The notes: generated by a model from the sequence alone, not told the origin. Numbered from the stretch's first letter, positions 1 through 6,759 are shown. The stretch: 8,871 nucleotides of DNA from Chitinivibrionales bacterium (GCA_014729595.1 WJJU01000729.1:1-8871), one strand, 5' to 3'. Numbers and translations are program-made.

Positions 1-81
1 AACAACAACGCAAAGAGGAGATTTGAATCCAGAATCGCTGAAATCCTCAGAAAACTCCTAAAATTTGTTGTCAAAACATAG
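1..81 (+). CDS. possible 3' end of an upstream gene (partial)
   Basis: Reading frame 1 is open from the window edge to a TAG at 79-81 and would encode a basic, amphipathic C-terminus (…KRRFESRIAEILRKLLKFV…). Frame 2 is also open, to a TAA at 59-61, so the choice of frame is uncertain. There is too little sequence to recognise a family. The AT-rich DNA that follows, with a possible promoter, fits a gene boundary here. Confidence 0.25.
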   Translation, partial: NNNAKRRFESRIAEILRKLLKFVVKT

Positions 82-96
82 CCAAGTTATTTTACT
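68..96 (+). promoter_or_regulatory. possible sigma70-type promoter for the first surface-protein gene
   Basis: TTGTCA at 68-73 (5/6 match to the -35 consensus) is followed after 17 nt by TTTACT at 91-96 (4/6 match to -10). It lies in an AT-rich stretch about 270 nt before the gene, which would place the GTCGAAGT repeat block in the 5' leader of the transcript. This is a consensus match only, and other AT-rich hexamers nearby could serve equally well. Confidence 0.25.
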
Positions 97-146
97 TTAT
101 TACAGTAAGCAAAAAAATCAAAATACCTATCAGTTTTAGTTGCACT

Positions 147-223
147 GAGCCTGTCGAAGTGAGTCTGTCGAAGTGAGCGGTGTCGAAGTGAGCGGTGTCG
201 AAGTGGGCGGTGTCGAAGTGGGC
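147..223 (+). repeat. five tandem copies of a 15-bp GTCGAAGT-type repeat
   Basis: The core GTCGAAGT starts at 153, 167, 182, 197 and 212, giving spacings of 14, 15, 15 and 15 bp. The internal unit is GTCGAAGTGAGCGGT, with GTGGGCGGT variants toward the 3' side. The first copy, with its flank CACTGAGCCT, resembles the short TTCGACAGGCTCA-type dispersed repeats seen in many environmental genomes. A shorter version of the same array, followed by the same downstream block, precedes the next gene at 1571-1636, so this is a repeated leader module rather than isolated low-complexity DNA. Confidence 0.85.
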
Positions 224-236
224 TCGGAAGCAGCCC
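220..236 (+). promoter_or_regulatory. conserved short hairpin closing the leader repeat module, copy 1
   Basis: GGGCT (220-224) pairs with AGCCC (232-236) across a 7-nt loop, and TTTCCA follows. The block differs from the copy at 1608-1624 only at the first loop base, so stem and loop are both conserved. It is too weak, and lacks the T-run, to be called a terminator. A role in leader RNA is conjecture. Confidence 0.4.
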
Positions 237-365
237 TTTCCATAAAAAGCCCCCCCACCCTAAAAATTAAAATTAAAAAAATTTCCCAATTACCCCCACC
301 CTCCCCGCCGCAATAAGTATATTGCAAAGCCGTTAGAAGGTGTTTTTCCATCATCGGAATTGGAC

Positions 366-1322
366 ATGCTTAATATGATTATGGGCTATCGAGCGCTTGT
401 ATCGGCATTGTTGTTGGCGGCTATTGCCGCGGGGCAGACTTCGTTGTCGGGTGATATTGGTGGTATGACTCTTGACTCCACCGGCAATCCGTTCATTGTG
501 GCCGATAATCTCACTATTCCCGCGGGGAAGACAACGATCATTGGTGAGGGGTGTGTGCTTTTGTTCAAGGCTTTTACCGGCATGGTGGTCTATGGGTCGT
601 TGAAAGCCAAGGGCACGCTAAATCATCCCGTGGTGTTTACTTCGGCGAACGATCAACGGTACAATCCTTCTTCGGAAACACCGCCTCAGCCCTTTGACTG
701 GAATGGGGTTTATGTGACCGAGGAATCTGAAGAGGTATCGTTGTCCAATTTTGTGCTTGCTTTTTCCGTTTATGGCGTGAAGTCGGAAAAAGAGATGCTC
801 TCCTTGAACAATGCGACATTCAACGCCAACGGGCAATTTCATTTCACGGTCAACGATTCGATCGCGCGGGTGACCGATGGCGTGCCGTATAGCTATGTAA
901 AGACCGAAGAGCCGATAGAGCCGCAACCAACGCCGGAAATCTCTAAAAAGCCTGAATCAAAGAGCGGAGGGCCTTCACTGGTGCTGCCGATAACCACCGG
1001 GGCAACGGGTGTCGTTGCCGGCATCGGCGCCGCGGCATCATTCATTAGCGGCAAGAAAACCCACAATGACTACCTTGCCGAATCGGATCCCGTACGACAA
1101 AACGATATTTACCGAAAACACAAACTCTTTCGCGGCGCCGGATTTGTCCTCAGTGCCGTCGCCGCCGCGGCAATCCCTACCTCGGTAATCCTCTTTCTAC
1201 GTCCAAAACGCACCGCAAAAGATAAAGTAGCCATACAGATAACCCCCGGTTTGAGCCCTGATTTCGAGCCGGTCATACATATGGGCGTCGCCGTTACCTT
1301 AGGCGGAGAAAAATCGCGTTAG
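366..1322 (+). CDS. exported protein with beta-helix-like head and two C-terminal membrane segments
   Basis: No named family is recognised. I take ATG 366 as start because GGAA at 356-359 sits 6 nt upstream; an in-frame TTG at 360 would add two residues. Numbering from that TTG, residues about 8-25 form a signal peptide ending ALLLAAIAAG-Q. Residues about 28-98 look like right-handed beta-helix rungs (…IPAGKTTIIGEGCVLLF…GSLKAKGTLNHPVVFTS…). Residues 183-206 are a Pro/Glu/Lys linker. Two hydrophobic segments (about 208-230 and 258-281) flank a basic loop, so the loop should be cytoplasmic and the head and short C-terminal tail (…MGVAVTLGGEKSR) periplasmic. The gene shares its repeat-bearing leader with the large surface protein downstream, which suggests common control. 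A structural or anchoring role in the envelope is inference. The family assignment is weak, but the gene itself is secure. Confidence 0.8.
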   Translation: MLNMIMGYRALVSALLLAAIAAGQTSLSGDIGGMTLDSTGNPFIVADNLTIPAGKTTIIGEGCVLLFKAFTGMVVYGSLKAKGTLNHPVVFTSANDQRYNPSSETPPQPFDWNGVYVTEESEEVSLSNFVLAFSVYGVKSEKEMLSLNNATFNANGQFHFTVNDSIARVTDGVPYSYVKTEEPIEPQPTPEISKKPESKSGGPSLVLPITTGATGVVAGIGAAASFISGKKTHNDYLAESDPVRQNDIYRKHKLFRGAGFVLSAVAAAAIPTSVILFLRPKRTAKDKVAIQITPGLSPDFEPVIHMGVAVTLGGEKSR

Positions 1323-1436
1323 ATTTTTGGCTCTGCTGATTTTCCGCTTGATCATCCGCTTTTTTAAGGTGATGCGTTGTGCGAGTGCGGCCCCAGCAGT
1401 TGTCTGAACCGTGATCTATGGGATTATGGGATTAGC

Positions 1437-1465
1437 TTGATTGGGGGGTGCAAGGAACATATGTT
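1437..1465 (+). promoter_or_regulatory. possible promoter with a G6 tract in the spacer
   Basis: TTGATT at 1437-1442 and TATGTT at 1460-1465 are separated by exactly 17 nt, and the spacer opens with six G residues (1443-1448). A change in tract length would alter the spacing. It competes with the perfect TATAAT at 1517-1522. Prediction is by consensus only. Confidence 0.3.
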
Positions 1466-1516
1466 TTTATCGCTATTAGCAACCAGACATAACCATGCCG
1501 GATGTAACGACATGCA

Positions 1517-1522
1517 TATAAT
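1517..1522 (+). promoter_or_regulatory. perfect TATAAT -10 box before the second leader module
   Basis: TATAAT at 1517-1522 is preceded by TG at 1513-1514 (near, not exactly, the extended -10 arrangement) and has no good -35 hexamer at 16-18 nt. Transcription would start near 1529-1530, in the T6G7 run at 1529-1541, leaving the GTCGAAGT module in the leader. Confidence 0.3.
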
Positions 1523-1570
1523 AAAGCATTTTTTGGGGGGGATCTAAAGCGGTGTACTGCTCCGCACTGC

Positions 1571-1636
1571 TCCGAAGTGAGCCTGTCGAAGTGAGCGGTG
1601 TCGAAGTGGGCTAGGAAGCAGCCCTTTCCAGAAAAG
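1571..1636 (+). repeat. second copy of the repeat-plus-hairpin leader module
   Basis: GTCGAAGT cores start at 1585 and 1600, with a degenerate TCCGAAGT at 1571, giving 14- and 15-bp spacing. The array runs into GGGCT (1608-1612), a 7-nt loop and AGCCC (1620-1624), then TTTCCA and an A-run. The segment 1600-1630 matches 212-242 at all but one position. Its place between a possible promoter and a strong ribosome binding site mirrors the first copy. Confidence 0.85.
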
Positions 1637-1703
1637 CAAACCCAAAAAAAACAGTAAAAAAAACAAAACAAAACGCCGGAACATAGAAATAAGAATAGAA
1701 CAT

Positions 1704-1709
1704 AGGAGA
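1704..1709 (+). promoter_or_regulatory. ribosome binding site AGGAGA
   Basis: AGGAGA lies 5 nt before ATG 1715 and fixes the start of the large surface lipoprotein. The surrounding leader is A-rich and unstructured. Confidence 0.75.
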
Positions 1710-1714
1710 AAAGT

Positions 1715-4372
1715 ATGAAAATCCATCCCCTTGTAGCAGCAGTGTTTGCAGCTTCGCTTTCTTTTGTACTATACTGCACGACTGTCAGCCCCGACGATCA
1801 TCCGTTAGATCCCAATAATCCAAATTATAAACCGCCTTCAATGACATTCGATAGCCTGGCGCTTTCAGAAAATGACACCGTTGTATCAAATACAATCGTG
1901 CTGGTGCTTACCGGGAACTACGAGGCCAATGTTTTTCGCTGGCGCATAATGCAAGACGGTGATACGACCGACTGGAGCGCGTGGGGCGGAAAAGGTGAGT
2001 GGGACTATACCATTACCATAAGCGACTTGAATACCGGCAGCCAGGCTCTTCACCTGCAAACATCGTATAGCCCCGAAAATGGAGACATTACCGATTCAGT
2101 GATTACCTTCGTGAAAGTAAGCGCGCCGAAAATCGCGGCTTTTAGCGAGATTGCCGGGCCGGTAACTGGCGGCGCGCAATGCACGTTGTGGGTGGAGGCG
2201 TTGGGGAGTGAACCGTTGTCGTATCAGTGGTATCGCGGCGCAATGGAGCTTAGCGACGCCAACAAAGACACGCTGGTTACCGCGGCGTATGGGTCCGATG
2301 GAATGGCGTTTTACCGATGTGTCGTGACAAATGCGTGGGGCGCCGATACCGCGGGAATATCCTTTTCGGTGGCCGCGTCGGCGGTGCCCGCGCCAACGAA
2401 TGTAGCGGTTGTTGCCGAAGGGGATCAGTTCTTGCGAATCGTCTGGACCGGTGTCGAATCCGCGGAACGGTACAAAATTTATCGTGCCGTGAGTCTTGAC
2501 GATACCCCTGTTGCCATTGGTTCCGCCGAGGGAATGGATACAAAATTCTTCACCGAAAAAGGTGAGTACTATTTCTGGGTGACCGCGGTGAGGGGAGGCG
2601 AAGAATCGCCCTATTCCGAACCCGCCTTCTCTGGAGAAAACAGTCTGAAAACAATCCGCTTCATCGAAGATACTGTCGATATTGCGATCGATGACGGCGG
2701 GGATACCAGCTATTCGTTGGTTGCGGTGGTCGAGCGATTCGTTGATAAACCGATTACTTTCGAGCTGGATGGCTGCGGCGAGGGAATGAGCGCGGCCGAT
2801 TCAGGCGTGGTGGTCGATGGGGCCGTTATGGCAATCGGGCAAACATGGTGCATCGTGCTGGTGCGTCAAGATGAAGCGGTCGATTCCGCGGTATTGAGCG
2901 TGACGATCCGGGCGGTACCGCCGGTGGCTATAATGATAGATCCCGGCGTGCGAAGTTTCTTTGAAGGGGAATCAACCACGCTTTCGGTATCCGCTACGGG
3001 AAGCGCACCGCTTGGGTACCAGTGGCTCAAGGACGGCCAACCGCTGTCGGGCGCTTTGGGGAGCGAACTCGCCTTGAACGCGCTGAGTGTTGCGGAGTCC
3101 GGTGTGTATTCCTGCGTGGTAAGTAATGAGGCGGGAACCGATACGACCGAGAACAAAGTGAGAATCGAGGTGCGAAGTAACGATATCCCCGATGCACCTG
3201 CCGATCTTGTCGTCTCGGAACGAACAGAAACAAGCCTGTCGCTTTCGTGGGCAGCGGTTCAAGATATTCAATATTATATCGTTTATCGATCGGAATCGGT
3301 CGCGTTCGAAACGTACGATTCCGTGGGGACGACCACCGATCTTTCCTGGTCCACTACCGATGTCGGTGAGTATTTCTATGGGGTGTCGGCTTACGATGGC
3401 AGCAAAGAGTCGTTCTTGTCCAACATCGTCGATGGCGGCCCGCCCAATCGCGCGCCACGGTGGAGTAGCGATACCATCAGAATCGAGACAAACGTTGGCG
3501 AAACGTTCCATTTATCGCTTGCGGATTCCTGTAGCGATCCGGATGACGATACGCTTTCGTTTTCGCTGGTCGATCCGGTCGATAAGGTGACGGTATCGCC
3601 CGAAGGAGCTCTTACGGTGAGCGCGATTTCGGCGGCGGTCATTCGATGGGCGGTGGTGAAGGTCTCCGATGGCGAGCTTTCGGCCGATGTTATCATGCGA
3701 ATACAAGTAATCCAGCCAAACCGTGCACCGGAGTTCAATAATGAGTTTATGCCGGTTTCCGTCCAGGAAGGCGATTCCATCGACATTCACCTTGCCGATT
3801 CGTGTTCCGACCCCGATGGCGATGCGATTAGCTATACGATTCTTTCGAATCAGCCGCGAATAAAGAATCTTGCCGGGGCTAACTACCGCTTTGTTGCCGG
3901 TATTCGTGATGCGGGTAACTACAATATCAAAATAAAAGCATTCGACGGCGAACTCGCCGATACGATCACGGTGCGTGTCACCGTATCCGAGAGGTATCAT
4001 ACGGTGAATATCTCTTCGCAGTACGGCTCGGTAAACGTCTCGCCCACGGCAGCCAATAATAGCTATCGCTTTGGCGACACCCTCACCTTGACGGCCGAGG
4101 CCGATGAAGGCTACAAGTTCGACTCATGGGGCGGCGCCGTAGGCGGCAGCGAGTCGAGCATCACGCTCGTGGTCGATGAAGACAAAAATGTCACGGCAAC
4201 ATTCGTTGAAATCGGCGCCGATGAATGCCGTGTTCCGGAATTGGGATCAAGCCTTAACGTAATGATAAAGTCAATCAGCGCCCAGGGCCAGGGCACGATC
4301 TGTCCGGAACCCGGCTTGTATGAATCAGGAACGGTCGAGGTTCATGGGAAAGTGCGTATACTTATTCGATAA
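1715..4372 (+). CDS. large modular surface lipoprotein-like protein (Ig, FN3, cadherin-like, InlB-type repeat)
   Basis: An 885-residue exported protein built of beta-sandwich modules. Residues 1-20 are a signal sequence followed by Cys21. The box VLYC is an unusual lipobox (Tyr at -1), so lipidation is likely but not certain. Modules in order: a 'WSAWG' beta domain (about 42-137); Ig-like (141-219; Cys156, Trp172, Cys202); FN3 (223-305); an unassigned beta domain (about 311-400); a second Ig-like (404-487; Trp437 and Cys467, but no B-strand Cys); FN3 (491-572); two consecutive cadherin-like domains (about 577-667 and 668-758) with the matching motifs LADSCSDPDDD and LADSCSDPDGD; and an InlB/Flg_new-type repeat (about 761-831, AEADEGYKFDSWGG…VTATF). 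A 54-residue Cys-containing tail follows. Such modules usually mediate adhesion or carbohydrate binding, but no catalytic domain is visible. The S74 fibre gene starts 21 nt downstream, suggesting one transcript and perhaps one assembly. Confidence 0.85.
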   Translation: MKIHPLVAAVFAASLSFVLYCTTVSPDDHPLDPNNPNYKPPSMTFDSLALSENDTVVSNTIVLVLTGNYEANVFRWRIMQDGDTTDWSAWGGKGEWDYTITISDLNTGSQALHLQTSYSPENGDITDSVITFVKVSAPKIAAFSEIAGPVTGGAQCTLWVEALGSEPLSYQWYRGAMELSDANKDTLVTAAYGSDGMAFYRCVVTNAWGADTAGISFSVAASAVPAPTNVAVVAEGDQFLRIVWTGVESAERYKIYRAVSLDDTPVAIGSAEGMDTKFFTEKGEYYFWVTAVRGGEESPYSEPAFSGENSLKTIRFIEDTVDIAIDDGGDTSYSLVAVVERFVDKPITFELDGCGEGMSAADSGVVVDGAVMAIGQTWCIVLVRQDEAVDSAVLSVTIRAVPPVAIMIDPGVRSFFEGESTTLSVSATGSAPLGYQWLKDGQPLSGALGSELALNALSVAESGVYSCVVSNEAGTDTTENKVRIEVRSNDIPDAPADLVVSERTETSLSLSWAAVQDIQYYIVYRSESVAFETYDSVGTTTDLSWSTTDVGEYFYGVSAYDGSKESFLSNIVDGGPPNRAPRWSSDTIRIETNVGETFHLSLADSCSDPDDDTLSFSLVDPVDKVTVSPEGALTVSAISAAVIRWAVVKVSDGELSADVIMRIQVIQPNRAPEFNNEFMPVSVQEGDSIDIHLADSCSDPDGDAISYTILSNQPRIKNLAGANYRFVAGIRDAGNYNIKIKAFDGELADTITVRVTVSERYHTVNISSQYGSVNVSPTAANNSYRFGDTLTLTAEADEGYKFDSWGGAVGGSESSITLVVDEDKNVTATFVEIGADECRVPELGSSLNVMIKSISAQGQGTICPEPGLYESGTVEVHGKVRILIR

Positions 4373-4382
4373 AAAAACATGC

Positions 4383-4387
4383 GGAGG
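4383..4387 (+). promoter_or_regulatory. ribosome binding site GGAGG deciding the S74-protein start
   Basis: GGAGG lies 6 nt before ATG 4394 and only 3 nt before ATG 4391, but downstream of the in-frame ATG at 4379. This favours 4394, which also gives the cleaner signal peptide (MVMRNGLF…). Confidence 0.6.
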
Positions 4388-4393
4388 TACATG

Positions 4394-5713
4394 ATGGTTA
4401 TGAGGAATGGATTGTTTTCGATGGGTGTCGTTATGCTTTTTGTCGGGACGACGGCAGCGCAAAAGAAATCCGCGGTCGAGTTCTACGATGAAACCGGTCA
4501 AAATACAACCGCAACAATGGGATGGACCGGTACCAAAGATGATGGGAATTTTTATGTCGAGACGCCCGGGAGCACAGAGCCGGTTACCGTAAAAGATGGG
4601 AATATGACCGTGCCGGGGAGTGTGACCGCTTCGTCGGTTACCGGTGACGGCTCCGGCTTGACCAATCTACCAAAACGGGCAATGTCCGATGTAACCGGAC
4701 TCAATAATGAACTCGGGAAAAAAGTGAATAAAGATGAGGCTGGCTCCGTAAGCAGCGGAATGATCCAGGAATCCGCGGTAACCGAAGCGCACCTGAGCAG
4801 CGATGTGACGGAAAAGCTTAATAGCACAACTATTGGGCCTAATTCGGTCTCGAGCGGGAACATAGTGGATGGGACTATCACTAATTCCGATATCAGTTCT
4901 TCCGCTAAAATCTCGTATAGCAAAATTAATGGTACGCCAAGCTCACTTCCGCCAAGTGGTAGCGCGGGTGGGGATTTGTCGGGGACGTATCCGAATCCGG
5001 TGATTGGGTCGGGAAAGGTTGATTCTGATAATATTAAGGATGGTACGATCACAAACGCTGACATAAGTAGCTACTCTAAAATCGACGGGTCCAAAATAAA
5101 CCCAAATTTCGGCTATGGGCAGATAGTGTGCAACGCTACCTATGGTATAAAGATGGGCAGGCCGAGTGATCCTGATCAGACATATTCCCAAATGCTCATT
5201 AGCAATAAGGATGGTATTGATGAGGCAGCCCTTGTTTTTAGCACAGTCTACAAAGGTGGAGAGCAGCAATGGATGTGCATCATGGACATGTACAGACAAG
5301 CTACAACCATCTACGGGCACCTAAATGTCACCGATAGGATAACCGCTCCGACATGTTGTAGCTCATCGGATAGGCGCTTTAAGAGCGATATTGCCCCTCT
5401 CGATTCCTGCCTCAACAAGGCGCTCCAGATAAAGCCGTGTTACTTTTATTGGAACAAAGAGGATTTTCCCGACAGAAATATCGAATCGGGCCGACAAATA
5501 GGCGTGATTGCCCAAGAACTTGAGGAAACTCTTCCAGAGTTGGTGCACGAAGACTTACAGGGCTACAAATCCGTGGAATACGGGAAGCTCGTTGCGGTGC
5601 TTGTCGGAGCAGTAAAGGAGCAGCAGCGGCAGATCGATGAGCAGCGTGAAGAACTCGAAAACGTCAAAAGCGAGCTACGGCAGATCAAGGCCGCCCTGGG
5701 ATTAAGTGACTGA
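4394..5713 (+). CDS. secreted fibre-like protein with C-terminal peptidase S74 intramolecular chaperone
   Basis: I choose ATG 4394 because GGAGG at 4383-4387 is 6 nt upstream; the in-frame ATG at 4379 would put that site inside the gene. Numbered from 4379, residues 6-27 are a signal peptide ending TTAAQ. Low-complexity fibre repeats follow: VTGDGSGLTNLP (about 85-96), two copies of a unit containing DGTITN.DIS (from 161 and 218, 57 residues apart) and GGDLSGTYPNP between them, as in phage tail fibres. A beta-rich head (about 240-325) precedes the S74 domain (about 328-414). That domain carries the Ser-Lys pair Ser330/Lys335 in SSDRRFK, then QIGVIAQELEE and SVEYGKLVAVLVGAVKE. A terminal coiled coil (about 414-438) follows. 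In this family the domain trimerises the fibre and cleaves itself off at the Ser. With a signal peptide and no phage genes nearby, this is probably a cell-surface fibre, and it follows the modular lipoprotein closely enough to share its transcript. Confidence 0.85.
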   Translation: MVMRNGLFSMGVVMLFVGTTAAQKKSAVEFYDETGQNTTATMGWTGTKDDGNFYVETPGSTEPVTVKDGNMTVPGSVTASSVTGDGSGLTNLPKRAMSDVTGLNNELGKKVNKDEAGSVSSGMIQESAVTEAHLSSDVTEKLNSTTIGPNSVSSGNIVDGTITNSDISSSAKISYSKINGTPSSLPPSGSAGGDLSGTYPNPVIGSGKVDSDNIKDGTITNADISSYSKIDGSKINPNFGYGQIVCNATYGIKMGRPSDPDQTYSQMLISNKDGIDEAALVFSTVYKGGEQQWMCIMDMYRQATTIYGHLNVTDRITAPTCCSSSDRRFKSDIAPLDSCLNKALQIKPCYFYWNKEDFPDRNIESGRQIGVIAQELEETLPELVHEDLQGYKSVEYGKLVAVLVGAVKEQQRQIDEQREELENVKSELRQIKAALGLSD

Positions 5714-5799
5714 GAGAACATGCCATAGCCAACAGAAATGCGAAAACATTCGAGTTATCACTATTATAGGTATCTTAGTTGCAAAGGATACGGAATAGT

Positions 5800-5872
5800 A
5801 TGTTACTGAAGGAGCTTATTCCTGAGCCCGCAAGGCCTACAGCAATCATGCTCTACAGGTTCCTGAAGTTCT
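5800..5872 (+). pseudogene. probable N-terminal piece of the methyltransferase, in another frame
   Basis: ATG 5800, with AAAGGA at 5783-5788 and CGGAA at 5791-5795 upstream, opens a frame reading MLLKELIPEPARPTAIMLYRFLKFFG…. This resembles the basic N-terminus (K.LIP.P….…YYFLK) common in methyltransferases of the family encoded just downstream. The frame carries on as unrelated-looking sequence to a TGA at 5989-5991, while the methyltransferase core is in the next frame. That frame has a stop at 5864-5866, so the two pieces can join only by a shift between 5867 and about 5915 (one extra base). This is either a real inactivating indel or a sequencing error. Confidence 0.5.
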
Positions 5873-6607
5873 TTGGAGTCAAAGGGAACCATTGCAGAGG
5901 TCTTTTTCCGGTTGCGCCCCTCTCCCGATGGATATCCCGTTCCACCGTCGCGGCTCATATATCAGGTTGTTGGGCACGGCAGTCAGCGTGATTATTTTTA
6001 CGCAGGCCGGACGGTTTTCTTGGATCTTGTCGAACAGCTTAATTCAGTTGGCGCTGTGGTAGAAAATTTTGGTTCCATTTTGGATTTTGGGTGTGGTTGC
6101 GGACGGTTGATTCGCCATTGGCCCAGTTTAACTAATGCCAAACTCTGCGGTTGTGATTACAATAGAGAATTAGTAAAGTGGTGCGCTGAGAATTTGAAAT
6201 GTGCAGAGTTCAGTACTAACGATCTGAAGCCTGGTTTGCCTTACTCTGGGGGAACTATTGATTTCCTTTACGCTATATCCGTATTTACCCATCTCTCACC
6301 ATCTATTCAGAAGGACTGGTTCGTAGAGATCCGCAGGGTTCTCTCAGATAAAGGCATCGTCCTTTTTACAACCCATGGTCATAAATTCAAGGGACACCTG
6401 AGCGGAGAGCTCTTCGAACAGTATAATAAAGGCAATTGCGTAATTCTTGAGAAGGGTTTGGAGGGCGGTAATGAATATGGGAGCTTCTTTAGCCGAGCGT
6501 ATGTCGAATCCAACGTTTTACCTTTGGGTTTTAGGCTGATTAAGCATGTGCCCGGTCGCGACAACGAGGACCTTCTTCAGGATATTTATATACTTGGGAA
6601 AGAGTAG
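5873..6607 (+). CDS. class I SAM-dependent methyltransferase (probably 5' frameshifted)
   Basis: The open frame begins at a TTG with no usable ribosome binding site and is probably not the natural start; see the N-terminal piece just upstream. Numbered from that TTG, a conserved PVPPSRLIYQVVGHGSQRDYFYAG segment (about 21-44) precedes motif I, SILDFGCGCGRLIRHW (about 67-82), the glycine-rich SAM loop. Next come an acidic motif II (CGCDYN), the motif IV region (IDFLYAISVFTHLS) and a post-motif strand with TTHGH. This is the family of Methyltransf_11/25-type enzymes often found in glycan or surface-polymer clusters. The substrate cannot be read from the sequence. The gene looks more AT-rich than the surface genes before it, which may mean separate acquisition, and it follows them after a 159-bp gap from 5713. 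The fold is confident; integrity and role are not. Confidence 0.75.
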   Translation: MESKGTIAEVFFRLRPSPDGYPVPPSRLIYQVVGHGSQRDYFYAGRTVFLDLVEQLNSVGAVVENFGSILDFGCGCGRLIRHWPSLTNAKLCGCDYNRELVKWCAENLKCAEFSTNDLKPGLPYSGGTIDFLYAISVFTHLSPSIQKDWFVEIRRVLSDKGIVLFTTHGHKFKGHLSGELFEQYNKGNCVILEKGLEGGNEYGSFFSRAYVESNVLPLGFRLIKHVPGRDNEDLLQDIYILGKE

Positions 6608-6621
6608 TGTTCGGCAAGAAC

Positions 6622-6638
6622 CGCTCTAACAGCGCTTT
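6622..6638 (+). terminator. weak terminator-like hairpin after the methyltransferase
   Basis: CGCT (6622-6625) can pair with AGCG (6631-6634) across 5 nt, followed by CTTTT. The four-base stem is short for an intrinsic terminator. The position, 15 nt after the stop codon, is right. Confidence 0.25.
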
Positions 6639-6642
6639 TGTA

Positions 6643-6683
6643 GTGTCAATATTTTGCCCCATTTGGTAGCGTATGTTTGACAC
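6643..6683. repeat. inverted repeat GTGTCAA…TTGACAC
   Basis: GTGTCAA at 6643-6649 is perfectly inverted at 6677-6683 with 27 nt between. The left arm continues as TATTTTGCCCCATTTGG, which resembles the style of some IS21-type termini (TG…CCCCA). No transposase accompanies it, so it may be a solo mobile-element end or an operator. Only the inverted repeat itself is observed. Confidence 0.35.
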
Positions 6684-6684
6684 C

Positions 6685-6708
6685 GTCACTTTAGGCGGAG
6701 AAAAGTAA
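6685..6708 (+). pseudogene. possible fossil of the first surface gene's C-terminus
   Basis: The triplets from 6685 read V-T-L-G-G-E-K-stop, matching the VTLGGEK near the end of the first surface gene (1293-1313). Of 20 aligned bases 18 agree, and both differences are silent third positions (GTT/GTC, ACC/ACT). An in-frame TAG at 6667-6669 shows that nothing longer survives. It could equally be a chance match, because the stretch also resembles a GGAGAAAAGT ribosome-binding context like that at 1704. Confidence 0.3.
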
Positions 6709-6759
6709 TGTTTTAATATTTGGTTAATCACATGTTGCGCTAAAGGGTCCGGCTTTCGA

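Larger units (their letters stand above)
1323..1570. other. intergenic stretch before the second leader module
   Basis: The gap between the first two surface genes, 1323-1714, holds no convincing gene. This part contains short direct repeats (TATGGGAT twice near 1417-1432; ATCCGCTT-like words near 1345-1365), two homopolymer G tracts (G6 at 1443-1448, and G7 at 1535-1541 directly after T6), and the promoter-like elements listed separately. No strong terminator follows the first gene. The rest of the gap is the repeat module and an A-rich leader running to the ribosome binding site. Confidence 0.5.

Noticed and set aside
147..223. CRISPR-like array
   Set aside because: The units are 15 bp head-to-tail with no unique spacers, so this is a simple tandem repeat.
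2972..4000. Several long minus-strand frames opposite the large surface protein
   Set aside because: They are shadows produced by the codon bias of the plus-strand gene; their translations are rich in Arg/Ile/Ser with no motif.
5864..5915. Programmed ribosomal frameshift in the methyltransferase
   Set aside because: The required shift is +1. No known +1 signal (such as a slow codon preceded by a ribosome-binding-like stretch) is evident, so an indel or sequencing error is simpler.
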